Assembly (NCBI RefSeq): GCF_905475465.1
Contig: NC_062259.1
Span: forward strand, 11,108,501 to 11,172,500
Source: Pieris napi
Lineage: Eukaryota > Arthropoda > Insecta > Lepidoptera > Pieridae
Direction: 5' to 3'
Length of the DNA: 64,000 nucleotides
In this document: positions 1-11,029 of the stretch, in pieces
How the letters are laid out: each line of letters begins with the position of its first letter
How positions within the stretch are numbered: position 1 is the stretch's first letter
Notes under the pieces: generated by a model
What the model saw: only the letters and a program-made list of their open reading frames with translations
What the model was told of the DNA's origin: nothing
The model's database searches: none
Program-made: the position numbers and the translations under genes

Positions 1-486
1 TAATACACGCAATAAATAAGAATATTCCAGTACGGTTCCCAAATAGTTATTGAATATTTTCCCCTCATCACCATTATTGCTTAACAAATGAATGAACGAG
101 GCATCCATTTTAAAGAAGACAAATTCATAAAAATAACTGGATTAATACAAAAGCAAAATGTTGTATACATTTTAAACTATCATAAAATGTATATTGTAAG
201 ATGAAAAAAGCAATGGCAGTTGAAATTCATATCGCAAAAACAGAAAACTCTTAATAATGGAGAAGCAACTAAGTGAGTCCAAACATTCACATTAAAAGAA
301 GCAATTTAAATATGGGTGATAAACGGCTAAGCATTGTATTGCTGTTAAACCTATGACTTAATAATCCACATATCAAGAATGTGTCCACAAATGAAGCTAA
401 AATCAATATGTTAGTGGATAAAGGATATGATTCTACATATTAAACGGTCCCTTTAAGGTAAGGTATAAAATAAATAAATAAATCAG
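1..486. other. AT-rich stretch without a recognised gene
   Basis: No coding exon or known repeat is visible. It could hold introns or a 3' exon of the minus-strand gene at 1.9-3.2 kb, but no open frame with suitable splice sites was found. Confidence 0.5.
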
Positions 487-778
487 TGGCACTACAACCT
501 CTTTAGGTCTTGGCTTCAGATTTCTGAATCTGTTTCATGATCATTTTTAAATCTAATAGGCAAGTAGGTGATCAGCCTCCAGTGCCTGACACACGCCGTC
601 GACTTTTTGGGTCTAAGACATGTCGGTTTCCTCACGATGTTTTCCTTCACCGTTCGAGCAAATGTTAAATGAGCACATGGAAAGAAAGTCCATTGGTCCA
701 AAGCACAGCCGGGGATCGAACCTACGACCTCAGGCATGAGAGTCACACGCTGAAGCCACTAGGCCAACACTGCACAGA
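487..778 (-). repeat. tRNA-derived SINE, family A (near full length)
   Basis: Read on the minus strand, it starts with a tRNA-like head (GTGTTGGCCTAGTGGCTTC, then a B-box-like GGTTCGATCCCCGGCTG), followed by a body with the conserved segments ACTTTCTTTC, CATCGTGAGGAAACCG and CCCAAAAAGTCGACGG and the tail ATGATCATGAAACAGATTCAG. The same unit recurs at about ten other places in this window, in both orientations and at different divergence, so it is an interspersed retroposon and not a gene. The short frame across it (516-746) is a shadow. Confidence 0.85.
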
Positions 779-1557
779 ATGTAAGGTATAAAGATGATAA
801 TCAAATATCATTCACAAACAAAACAGATATGGAAATATCATGGAGAAGACAATGGTATCTGAGACTAACTCCTCTTTGTAAGCACGTAGAACTTAGATAG
901 CTTCAAGAAAGAAAATAGTAGAACTTCCAAATGCGAATGTTTTTATAATTCTGTATTAATGGATGCCGATGTTCAGGAACTACACCACCTTTAAAACATA
1001 TCATGACATAAGGGATATAATATGTATAAGTGTAGGTTTGTGTAATACTTAAAGACCACAATATTGGACAACCATCATTACATGATGAGGAAAAAAAGAT
1101 TAAAACGAGGTATATGATTGAGGGAAGAGATGGATAGCATAAAAGCGTTTCCTATCCTATTTTCATGTCTACTAGTGAACTTTTGAAGTTGCCCATTAGC
1201 GACAATGCTCTACAATACATGTTATATTGAGAAAGTAAAAAAAAATAATATCAAGAATTTAAATGCCCCAATTTATTGCCAAACACGATGTAATTCCAAA
1301 TTTGAAATGTTGATTCGAATGACAAATTCAAACCTATCAGCAAATATAAATTGAAACACTTCAATTAATCCACTGTTCATCGAAAGCACTAACGGATAAA
1401 AATAATTTCTGTCAGAAGTCGCAATAAAGGAAAGTATTGATTATTCTAAAAATAACTCTTAACAGATTTCCCAGGACGTCTTTTTATAGCTATTTATTTG
1501 TGAATGATGTACTTTATACCGTAGTATTTATAGATATAATTAGGCTTAACTAGTTTG
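779..1557. other. AT-rich intergenic or intronic DNA, nothing recognised
   Basis: No sizeable open frame, RNA gene or clear repeat. It may be intron of the minus-strand gene whose last visible exon ends at 1881. Confidence 0.5.
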
Positions 1558-1772
1558 TAGGTTCGATCCCCGGCTGTGCACCAATTGACTTTCTTTCTAT
1601 GTGCGCATTCGCTCGAATGGGGAAAAACATCGTGAGGAAACCGGCTTGCCTTAGACCCAAAAAGTCGACGGCGTGTGTCACAGGAGGCTGATGACCTACT
1701 TGCCTTTTAAATTGAAAAAATGATCATGAAACAGATGTAGAAATCCGAGACCCAGACCATTGAAGATACTAA
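1558..1772 (+). repeat. SINE family A, 5'-truncated copy
   Basis: Begins inside the B-box-like segment (GTAGGTTCGATCCCCGGC) and runs through the CATCGTGAGGAAACCGGC and CCCAAAAAGTCGACGG blocks to the ATGATCATGAAACAGA tail. The first part of the tRNA-like head is missing. Confidence 0.8.
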
Positions 1773-1880
1773 GTGAAGCTATTATTGTTTTGTCGGGAAT
1801 CACCTATGACCTTCTGCATTTCAAAAGTGTTTTACAGTGGTTTCATGTTTAGAATATTTCTTTCATGGAAAAGCTCTTAC

Positions 1881-3187
1881 CGTTCTGTTGTAACGGCGTT
1901 GGGGATAGGCTCTTAGGTCCAGTATCGATCGGCGAATGTGCAGTGCTGTGTCCACTATCTACATCGCCGAGGCTTTGCAGCCTTTCTGAATCGGGACTGG
2001 AGTCTTCGTCCAAGAGGTAGCCGCACTTTAGCACCAAAAGGGGCCGCCCCTGCCCCCCTGGTCGTACAAGAAGACCAGTTAATGCTCCTAACTCATCAGC
2101 AAGTGATGCCGGTTGGGATGCACCAACCACAGAAGCTGTAAGACACATAAAATACAGATTTGCATTACATTATAAGTTGGCGTCGAAATAACCATGCATA
2201 GGTTTAAAAAAATTAACTACTGCATAAAAATATTTACACCTGTTTAGAATGTGGTTGTTACTGTGAGTTGGCTAATTTGGTACCAACTCTGTGTCTGTAA
2301 CTTGTTTTTTTTGGTAACTTTTTTATCCTTTCTCGTAGATATCATTCCCTTGTATTCAGTAATTTGTAATTCTTTACTAAACATGGAATTAAGTAACAAC
2401 TTAATACTCTTGTCTGCCTTACAAAACCATATTACCATGTACCTTTGTTTTAATTCTTCTTTATTTCTGTTATTTAAATACAAATAAGTTTAAACCCCTT
2501 TATCGTGTTATCATGTTACAATATCAATCAAAACTACTATTGGATTATTGCGCCAGTCAAATCTTGGGACGAACAGAGTAACGCTGTTACGAGGAAATTA
2601 CAGCCACCATATACTGGCTGGTGTCAAGCATGAGTTTTTTTAAAGAGTAACCGATACAATATTTTTACATGTTACATTATGGAAATTTTTTCATAGTATT
2701 CGCAAAGCTAAATGAAGAATTAAAAAACATATCATGAACGCTAGAATAACAAGTGCCAGAGCGCATGTGCCGAGATATCGCTTAAAATCAAATATCGAAT
2801 TTAACTTACTTTTTCTATTTTTGGGTATCTCTGGGAGTTTTCTTCTCCTCCTTTCTCCACTTGTAAATTGGTGACGGGGACTGCGTTGTGCGTCTGTTTT
2901 ATCAGATTGTGTGATTGGGGAGCCATCTGCATTTAACGCTTCGGTGTCGGCCACACACAATTTTTCTTCTTCTGGCGACTCCTCGCTTTTAGAAGACGGC
3001 GAATCATCTTCCAGTCCAACATTTGGTACTAATCTGCAGAAGGGAAGTGTAATGAAGTTGCGGTGGGTGTTTGGATAAATAATTGTATGTAAAAGCAAAC
3101 TTACGAATAGAACGGTGTTGGGGCCTTTATGTGTTGCGGTAATTTGTCAAATACCCGGCGAAATTCTTCAAATTCGCTGTCGGCCAT
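1881..3187 (-). CDS. N-terminal exons of a probable JNK-interacting protein 1 (Aplip1/JIP1)-like scaffold
   Basis: Three phase-compatible minus-strand exons: 3187-3105 (start codon, 27 residues, donor GTAAG), 3033-2810 and 2135-1881. They join to about 187 residues and the frame is open at the last donor (CG|GTAAGAG), so the gene continues left of 1881, probably past the edge. Visible features are an acidic start (MADSEFEEF), a Ser/Glu-rich region, a basic patch (RRRRKLPEIPKNRK) and a Ser/Asp-rich stretch with DSGHSTAHSP. No catalytic domain is present. From memory, the start and the FYSLVPN..LED..SSKS segment resemble the N terminus of Drosophila Aplip1, a kinesin/JNK scaffold whose SH3 and PTB domains are C-terminal and would lie outside this window. 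That identity is tentative; the exon structure is firmer than the name. Confidence 0.6.
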
Positions 3188-3330
3188 GTCGGTACACCTG
3201 ATTGTTGAAGACAGAGGGTGGCGCATGCGCGAATCGCATTGAAGGGCTCATATCGACCTTTGCTTTTAGCAAGGGGTGTCGGGAAATGATACGGTCTGCG
3301 CATGACGGCGCACGCATGACTGCGCGCGCA
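3188..3330 (-). promoter_or_regulatory. GC/CpG-rich 5' flank of the minus-strand gene
   Basis: Directly upstream of the start codon at 3187. It is rich in GCGC/TGCGCA palindromes (GGCGCATGCGCGAATCGC, CTGCGCATGACGGCGCACGC) inside otherwise AT-rich DNA, which fits a TATA-less promoter or 5' UTR. TGCGCATGCGCA-like sites resemble NRF-type palindromes; this is inference. Confidence 0.4.
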
Positions 3331-4231
3331 TATCTGATGTCATTAATAAAAATGTATGAATCAGCGGGAATTCCAAATATTTAGAACTTACTTTATTTGT
3401 AATAAAATAACATTATATTTTACTTAATGGGTTTAACCAAAAATACTTATTTGTGACAGGTATACTTGGAGATAAATAAAAGCGGTTTCTATAAGTAGAC
3501 ATTTTACGAAATAAAAAAAAATAGGCATTAGTTTATTGGACGGTAAAAATAATGTATATCGCTGTCGTGGACTTACTATATCACGGATTAACTCAGTATT
3601 AGATTTAGAGAGTTAACACGAACTCAATGTCTCGTTTAAAGTTCAAAGGTGAAACAATAACTAAATGAGGAATACTCGAAATTTATAACATTTTAAACTA
3701 AAAGCACGAAATAATTAATGCAATCAATAGAAAGAAATCGGTCAAAATTAAGCAATAGGTATTGTACTACGAACGGTTCGGCGGCTGTCGATACACAACT
3801 TATACTAAAAATTAAACCTGAGTATATACCTCGTTATAATGTCTCCTTATCAGGAAGAAAGGCACACAATATCGTCAGCCGTAAGGATTTGGAGATATTG
3901 TTAGTTTGGGAACAAAGAGAGGTTGGACTGATGCTGTACCTTGCCTTACAATAATAGTTCACAAACACGCACAAAACACTCATTATAAAAGTCTAAATTG
4001 AGGACGTAACTATTGACAATTATAAGTACGAAAAAGTTTATACATCATAATAAAAATGCAACTTATGTAACCCTAGTAAATTTCAACAAAGACTAATCTT
4101 ATCAAAAAATGTGAGGATCGGACGAGTAAAAAGATTTTTGGAACGAAGTTCCTTATCGCGCGTTGTGAAAGGGGGCTAGACGGAAAAAATTCTTACGAAA
4201 AGTTGTCACGACATTTTTTTGCTATTTGCTA
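3331..4231. other. AT-rich intergenic DNA, nothing firm
   Basis: The short open frame at 3718-3954 has no recognisable domain or coding neighbours and was not accepted. The segment at about 4100-4230 looks repeat-like but was not assigned. Confidence 0.45.
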
Positions 4232-4331
4232 TTGTAATACACCCGTTCTCGTCCGATCACCGAAGTTAAGCAACGTCGGGCGAGGTCAGTACTTGGATGG
4301 GGAACACCTCGTGATGTTGGCTTTTTTTTTT
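4232..4331 (+). pseudogene. 5S rRNA pseudogene (truncated, internally deleted)
   Basis: About 90 bases match animal 5S rRNA from the AATACACC segment through CGTTCTCGTCCGATCACCG, AAGTTAAGCAACGTCGGGCG and AGTACTTGGATGGG to GATGTTGGC, followed by a run of T that would terminate RNA polymerase III. The first 20 or so bases are not recognisable. Eleven bases expected after GGATGGG are missing, as if deleted between two GGG triplets, which cuts the C-box side of the internal promoter while the A-box side remains. It is therefore not a working 5S gene. It could be a lone retropseudogene or part of a 5S-derived SINE. Confidence 0.85.
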
Positions 4332-4780
4332 CGTCGTAAGATTGGTGTCGAGAAAATCTATCATACTGTTATGATACCAATTAACATATAAATTTCGTTC
4401 CATCCCGGTGTCCCTTGACACCTCTAAAGTTTTTTGATATCACCTCTTCAAATTTAATAAAATTATGTATTTCGAACAGGTATTCATATAAATATAATAA
4501 CAAAAATTTAAATTATTTTCTATATTTATTTTAAATTTAAACAAATATTAAACATTAAAACGTAATAGAAAATAATGTTCAAGAAATAAATCTTATTGCA
4601 ATAATTTGAAAATAATTTTAAACTAACTAAAACACGTATAACAGCTTCACATGATTTTTAATTAATGCTAAATTGTTGTTTTACACCAAGCAAAATTACT
4701 ACTATACAGAAGTCACAACACTCTTCCACGCTCTGCATATCACAACCGTGATTAAAATTTGACATTATTTTTTTTATGTA
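4332..4780. other. AT-rich DNA, nothing recognised
   Basis: A low-complexity A/T stretch without open frames or clear repeats. Confidence 0.5.
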
Positions 4781-5211
4781 CTAGCTGGCCTGGCGAACAT
4801 CGTACCGCCTAACAGTCGATTCTTAATTTTTTTAAAATACTTATTCTGCTATTCGGGACACCGGTCTAGCCAGTAAGATAAAAAAAAGAAAGTTGATAAT
4901 ACAACAAATACATTATGACAAAAAATAAAAATTTACCTTCCCGGAACCCCTCCACTAACACTTGAACTTTATGATATGGTATTAAAGTTCAAATTGCCTT
5001 TAAATATTATTACGAATATTTTGTATGGGAATATAGAAAAGTGTTGTTTTTAGACGTTTTCACTCAATTTTATTAATTTTTCTCTCCGTAAGAACCATCC
5101 TCGTACGTCAAGGAATATAATAAAAAAAAGAATCAGACAAATCGGTCAAGCCGTTTTCATGTTAAGTCGTGACAACGGAAAACGGGTTTCATTTTTATAT
5201 ATATAGATAAG
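4781..5211 (+). repeat. RTE-like LINE/SINE tail, diverged
   Basis: Starts ACTAGCTGGCCTGGCGAAC and ends with AATCGGTCAAGCCGTTTTC and ATTTTTATATATATAGAT. The same start, end and spacing occur at 47149-47468 and, partly, at 18066-18270. The layout matches the abundant lepidopteran RTE-related tails. Confidence 0.6.
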
Positions 5212-5234
5212 GACAATGAGCGACGTAAGGACGA

Positions 5235-5450
5235 CAACGAGCCTAAGGACAATAATCGCATGGACTCCTTTTTTTAGTGGGTGCGATCCGGCAATTGAAG
5301 GAGGAGTTCACTCGAATTTTGAACAGTTGGAGGTCGTATCTGTCAGGAAAGACCCCTACCGGGAATCGATTTCACAGTTCGCTACTTCGCAAAAGAAAAT
5401 GCCTTGTGAAACGGACTGTGGAAGATTTCCAGTCATCAAGGTGATGTTGA
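5235..5450 (-). repeat. LINE 3'-end fragment (C terminus of reverse transcriptase ORF and tail)
   Basis: On the minus strand this matches the element at 13640-13885: both share the segments CCGTTTCACAAGGCATTTTC, GGGTCTTTCC and CAACTATTCAAAATTCGAGT (here slightly changed). The encoded signature is the end of a non-LTR retrotransposon protein, Trp-Asn-x-Leu-Pro then Val-Phe-Pro, here decayed. The plus-strand frame 5216-5611 across it is spurious. Confidence 0.6.
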
Positions 5451-5639
5451 TGGAATTTTCAATTGATAAGGCTCGTACGGTGTTGAAACGAGGCAGTAGG
5501 GATCAACCCAACCAATTCTTCAGAACACTCAACATTTGGTTAAAAGGAACAAGCTGGATGAACAATATTAATACTTCACGACGCCGAGGTGCTGATGCGA
5601 GTTTGAAATGACTTTTAATTATTTTTTCTTTTTAAACGT

Positions 5640-6256
5640 AATGTTGTAAAATTCAATAAACACTACCACGTGTTTAGAAAGATTTTCATTATTAGAAACC
5701 AATAAAAAACAAAAAAAAACATTTGTTAAGTTTTAATCACTAGAATATTTGTTAGAACTTGGTCCTTTATAGAATCTATGAAGTAATATATACCCAAAGC
5801 TGTGCTCCCAAGAAAATAATTAATGGCTGAAAAACTTAATTAAAATTGATTTTACCATTTGTTTGTATCAGCGATATATGTTAGAAAAAGAGACATACCA
5901 ATACTTTTGATCTAACAGTTTAGTTTTCTAAATGAGTTTTAATAATGGAACTGAGTTCTATTAAAACTTCCGCTGGTATTTACAGTGTTTGTTGATACAT
6001 CGGCTTTGGCTATTGACTGTCCTCTCGAAGCGTGCGGTTTCCTTCGTCTACGGGATAAAAGAGTACTTCACGAGTAATCAACTTCCAACAATTCATGTAT
6101 TGATTGGAGTTGCAATAATTTATGACGTAATTATTCATTCAACACCATTCAAAATTCAGATCATTGAATTATTTATTCGGCAAATTATTCAGAAATACAT
6201 GAACTATTGTATGCAAGGTCTCTTACCTGTTTTATTTGTATTTGACCTATTGGTCC
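5640..6256. other. Intergenic DNA left of the long-TIR transposon
   Basis: AT-rich. The open frame 5989-6300 has no recognisable motif and runs into the transposon end, so it was not called. Confidence 0.4.
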
Positions 6257-6764
6257 AAGATCCCAGGGCCGCCAGACGTCACGTATTTTCTGACGGATGA
6301 AATGTGGACGATTGGGTAGTGTTAGTATGTACTATGATCGTATGCCTACCTGCTAGCTTGGTCAAACGGCCAATTTCCAGGTATCAGGTAATCAAGGTAC
6401 ACAAAAACATTACTTACTTCACGTAAATTCTCATGGCTGATTTTTATATATGTTTTCGAGTGTATAGTTAAAAATAAATTGTCAATACTCCCAGACACTT
6501 TCCGTCGGCCATATTGCTTAACAGACGCTTTAAGGGTCTCAAAATAATTAGTCAACTTCACGTAAATTCTGACGCTCCATTTTTATATATGTTCATCCCA
6601 CAACTATTTTAAAAGCTTTGACAAGAAGACAGACCGATCCAAGGGGCCAATCATCCCCTAAACTAAATTTTAATATCTCTATGAGTGGGAGCGCGAGAGC
6701 ATTATCTACGCGCATGAGACTGAGTGAGACCGACTGCGCTGTTAAAGCCATGAAAATTACTTGA
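6257..6764 (+). repeat. Left long terminal inverted repeat
   Basis: Pairs with 7654-8155. Within the arm a submotif recurs: ACTTCACGTAAATTCT, then about 15 bases, then TTTTTATATATGTT, at 6418 and again at 6555, as expected of a transposase-binding subterminal repeat. Confidence 0.85.
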
Positions 6765-6781
6765 AAAATTATTATTATTCA

Positions 6782-7357
6782 AAAAGGGCAAGCAAAAGCC
6801 GTTTAATATTTTGAAGAAAAATGAAGAGTACCAACAAGCATTTCACCGTTTTGGTACGTTGGATTTTGTTGGTGATGTAGATGAAGAAGAACGTTCCTGG
6901 AATAATTTTATTGATGTAGATGCTGCCAGACTACAGTTGTTTATCATTTACATACATGGTATCTGATATAAATGAAGAATTCAATCGAAAGAATTTAAGA
7001 AACTTCGATGCCAGTAACTTACCACCTTGTAAAAGTGAGCTTTGGCAACAGTTTCGACGGGCTGGCTTTGGAACAATGCAAGTATGAAGATGATAAATAT
7101 TTTCAACCCCGAAAACAATGGCTGGACACTACAAGATGGTAAATATGATTTTCATTGGTTCGATGGAGATCAATTACCGGGTTTTGTCAGTGAGTCGCTG
7201 GAAGAACAATCAGGTAAATTATTTTCGTTTCTCATATTATTTGTATCTTTTTAGTTTTTTCAGACCTTCATTGTTTAACTTGTTTTTTACAGAGGAAGAA
7301 AATAAGGATAATGCTGATGATGACGATCACGATTTAGATATTCAATTTCAAGATTGA
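6782..7357 (+). pseudogene. Decayed transposon-encoded protein fragment
   Basis: Pieces in different frames give parts of one protein type: EEYQQAFHRFG near 6820, then NLPPCKSELWQQFRRAGFG near 7017, then NNGWTLQDGKYDFHWFDGDQ near 7123, with an Asp/Glu-rich end at 7290-7357 (a possible GT/AG intron lies between 7213 and 7292). The order and the 'LPPCKS..L.....R' and 'GW...DG....WFDGDQLP' signatures recall C-terminal parts of transposon-borne proteins common in arthropod genomes. Frame changes and stops (GGTATCTGA near 6960) show that it is broken. Family assignment is from memory. Confidence 0.55.
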
Positions 7358-7653
7358 TATTTGTTGATGATGATAATGAAGATTAAGAGCCACTGTTAAG
7401 AAATATTGAAGAATTAATATTTTTCCACTTTGTTTCCAAATTTCCAATAAATAATTAATTAAAAAAATTGCTGCTATTTAAATATAAGTGGTATTTTTAA
7501 AAAATATTGTTTAGTTCTAATTAATAAATTGAAAAAAAATAAAAAAAAAATTCGGCTAACTTTAGTATTATTTATTATGTGTCAATTTTTTTCTTATTTT
7601 TGTTGCTATAATTTACTTTTCAACAAAAGTTCTAAAAATTATAAAATATCTGT

Positions 7654-8155
7654 TCAAGTAATTTTCATGGTTTTAACAGCGCAGTCGGTCTCACTCAGTC
7701 TCATGCGCGTAGATAATGCTCTCCCACTCATAGAGATATTAAAATTTATTTTAGGGGATGATTGGCCCCTTGGATCGGTCTGTCTTCTTGTCAAAGCTTT
7801 TAAAATAGTTGTCGGATGAACATATATAAAAATGGAGCGTCAGAATTTACGTGAAGTTGACTAATTATTTTGAGACCCTTAAAGCGTCTGTTAAGCAATA
7901 TGGCCGACGGAAAGTGTCTGGGAGTATTGACAATTTATTTTTAACTATACACTCGAAAACATATATAAAAATCAGCCATGAGAATTTACGTGAAGTAAGT
8001 AATGTTTTTGTGTACCTTGATTACCTGATACCTGGAAATTGGCCGTTTGACCAAGCTAGCAGGTAGGCATACGATCATAGTACATACTAACTCTACCCAA
8101 TCGTCCACATTTCATCCGTCAGAAAATACGTGACGTCTGGCGGCCCTGGGATCTT
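7654..8155 (-). repeat. Right long terminal inverted repeat
   Basis: Inverted counterpart of 6257-6764; see the element entry. Confidence 0.85.
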
Positions 8156-10736
8156 GCTCTATATCTGAGATTACCGCACCCCGTTTTATACGTACGTCGA
8201 GTAACGTCAACATCCGTCAGAGTCCCAACACTATACTATTGAATTATTTGAATGGTTTTTTGACTTTTCAGAAATATCTTCATTTGAGATTGTTTGATTG
8301 AATGTTTTTTTTATTTGGCTACATATGGACACTCATGCTATATTAGGTGCGTTGCAAGTCTTTGAGGGAGTAGTACGCTAGTAGTTTTATGTAATATAAA
8401 TAAAATGAGTGCGTTTAAAAAATATACAAAGAAACCTTTTTCATTTATATTCCTATTAGCAGAGTAAACGAGAACAAACAAGTGAAAATCAAAGAAAAAC
8501 ATGATGAATGGATTCAAATTAGATAGGCGCTTTGCTCCTGGGAAATTGAGTTTGATTGAATTGAGAGCTTCACGGCGAATGATACAGTCAAATACCAGAT
8601 AATAATAAACAGATTTAATTATTTATATAAAGTCCCTAGAGCTTAATATGAGTTATTTATACTATATTGAACTTTGAGTTTATAAAACTCTACATAGTAA
8701 TTTTTGCCAGAATACATAGTTTAACATACCATTGTATATCTATTATTATTTGTATAGTATTAGTAGTACAATAGGGGAAGTAATAACTTAAAAATTACTT
8801 TCATTAGCAAATATGTTTTTATACCTAAGACTCGCCACGAACGAAGTCGTAGTATATATAATAGTGACTTTCGGTAGCGTTTTTATTTTTTAGACGAATT
8901 ATATCGCAAATAAAACACATTATTATTATTAGTAGTAGAGCTTTATTAATGAATCCATACAAGAATAGATTATTATTCTTAATTTCAGTATTAGTTGTGT
9001 TAGGATAAGTTATGGTTTTTTTGGTCTAGTATTGTATGGTTTTAGGGTAAAAGCCTCCTCTATATTTTACATTTCTAATTTTTTTGCTCTGTATTTTCTT
9101 AATGCAATGTTCAGATCTAATTGTCTTGTGTTGAATGACAGGGATCTTACTTTAAATGTGCATAATTTTAATTGTTGTGACATGACGCTCCTTTTTTTAT
9201 TTTCATCATTGTTCTGTTCTTCGTTTTTCATATGTAATGGAGTGTGGTGGTCGCTTAAAACTCATAAATAAACATTAAAATAATCTATTGACATTATTTT
9301 ACTAAATTTTTAAGTACATATTTAGTTTATTCATCTATTGCCAATGCATAAATATTATGCGAATTATGGCCAAAACGTTTTTTTTAAATATAAAACCTAA
9401 ACTAAACATCTGAAACTTAAAACGTCCCTCCTTGAGCTTTCTTTATTGTAATTGAAAATGTTGATTTCAGTGGAAACTATACTCTTTTAAACTGAAATGG
9501 AAAATCTGTCCGAATTATTGGAAAACGGGGATTCGAAGCATTTCTCTGGTAATACTTATATTGTTTATAATGTTGTGTCCCATATGTGTAATTTGTATTC
9601 AATAGGCTTGGAACAACAACTAACATGGACTCCTGATTCTAAAGAGTTGATAAACTCTAAGTTTTAATGTGAATAGTTCGGTGTCCATAACAGTCCTACT
9701 GTGGGGTAGATCCCCTCCACGACTGACATGAGTTGTTCGATTATATGGTTGTCTATCCTTAGGCGGTGCCATAATGCCCTTCCCAGGCACTCTCGAATGT
9801 CCATATTAATTTAAAGTTGAGGATAGATATTATTTTTTAGGTCATCTGTGTTATCGACAATTAGACGTGTAATCATGTTGTTTCTATCTCTTAGCATACA
9901 ATATTCTCCAATTACACTGCTTGATAATAATTGTGAAGTTGTACTCACATATATATTTGTTTCACAACTTTTTAAATTCCCATAATACATATGCTTTCAA
10001 ACTGACATTTCATCTGCCGGCATACCCATAAAAAAACCATCACATGAAATCCTGCTTGCCTTTGATATTTCATTATGCGATCTAGTGGTTCGATTCATAC
10101 CAAATTTTCCATTAATCTAATTTTATTTGTAAATACTACTATACTTCTTCGGAGCCTTCTAGCCCATTGTATTACTGATCTTTCCCATTATCCCATTTTC
10201 CAATATGTATATACTTGCTAGAACTTCCTAGAACAACATTTTAAATAGGCACACTAAATTATGATTCTGTAACCGTACCTAATTCATATTTCTATTATAA
10301 GTGCCTTAAAATCTAAGACTTAGCAAATGAGCCACAGAGACATAAAATTAACGGGTCATTGTAAGTCTCCATTTGATCTCTTAACGTTAACGAAGCATTA
10401 ACTAACGTAACGTTGTGAATGACGTCGGGTATTTGATAGTCATCTTCATATGGGCTGTAATTAAGATAATGTTAGTAGAACAGGAATATTCGGTTAATGT
10501 TGCTAAGGGCAGAGGAGGCATTTTGATTAAGTGTGCAATTCTATAACTAAATATATTTAATTATTTTTTTTGTTTGAAACTCCGTGAAATTGTATTAATA
10601 CCATCATGAAGATATACGTTAGTTTTACATCCAACTATTATTATAGGTTGATTTAAGTTACAATATCGCCGGACATAGTAAATCCAAATTAATTTGTACC
10701 AAATACACTAACTCAAGTAAAATTATAGGTACCTAT
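8156..10736. other. Long AT-rich stretch without a supported gene
   Basis: The short frames (for example 9032-9271) show no motif. A Met-initiated run at 9497-9548 ending at a GTAATA donor looks exon-like but has no compatible partner. Some segments are probably old, unassigned repeats. Confidence 0.5.
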
Positions 10737-11010
10737 GCATAAAGGTATGCCAAAGAGAAATGGTAAGGAGCACGTTAGAGCAGACAAAGTTGGAAAGTTG
10801 AAAATGTTTTAAAGAAAATAAGCCGTTTTAAATGACGATGGTCGATGGACGATGGGGCACCTGATGGACCCTTACAAGTCTTGAGAGATGGAGAAGATTC
10901 ACTACTGGAGCTCAGGCAGCCCCTAGATGTTAAAAGAATACGATTTAGGAAATGGAAGGGATAGCAATAAATGTAGAGAGCTGGAAGAGGCCTACGTGTC
11001 ATATACACTG
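10737..11010 (+). repeat. LINE 3'-terminal coding fragment, decayed
   Basis: Plus-strand reading gives fragments such as GRDSNKCRELEEAYVS at the end, resembling the C terminus of lepidopteran LINE proteins in which a basic region is followed by 'LEEAYV'. Stops and frame changes are frequent. A related tail is at 23905-24090. Confidence 0.45.
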
Positions 11011-11029
11011 TAGACCAAATATTTGGTCT

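Larger units (their letters stand above)
6257..8155. mobile_element. DNA transposon with long terminal inverted repeats
   Basis: About 508 bp at 6257-6764 is repeated in inverted orientation at 7654-8155 with only scattered differences. The outer ends read AAGATCCCAGGGCCGCCAG and CTGGCGGCCCTGGGATCTT. The arms enclose about 890 bp holding a decayed coding remnant. The near identity of the arms suggests fairly recent activity or gene conversion. No flanking target-site duplication was found, so the superfamily is open. The two identical 71-residue frames inside the arms (6561-6346 minus and 7851-8066 plus) follow from the repeat and are not taken as genes. Confidence 0.85.

Noticed and set aside
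5216..5611. 131-residue plus-strand frame
   Set aside because: Its first half is the antisense of a LINE 3' end; no motif in the rest.
6346..6561. 71-residue open frame, present identically at 7851-8066 on the other strand
   Set aside because: It lies in the two arms of the inverted-repeat transposon; identity follows from the repeat, and the protein shows no domain.
9497..9549. Short ATG-initiated run (MENLSELLENGDSKHFS) ending at a GTAATA donor, upstream of Trh
   Set aside because: It ends in phase 1, whereas Trh exon 2 needs phase 0, and no other partner exon is visible.
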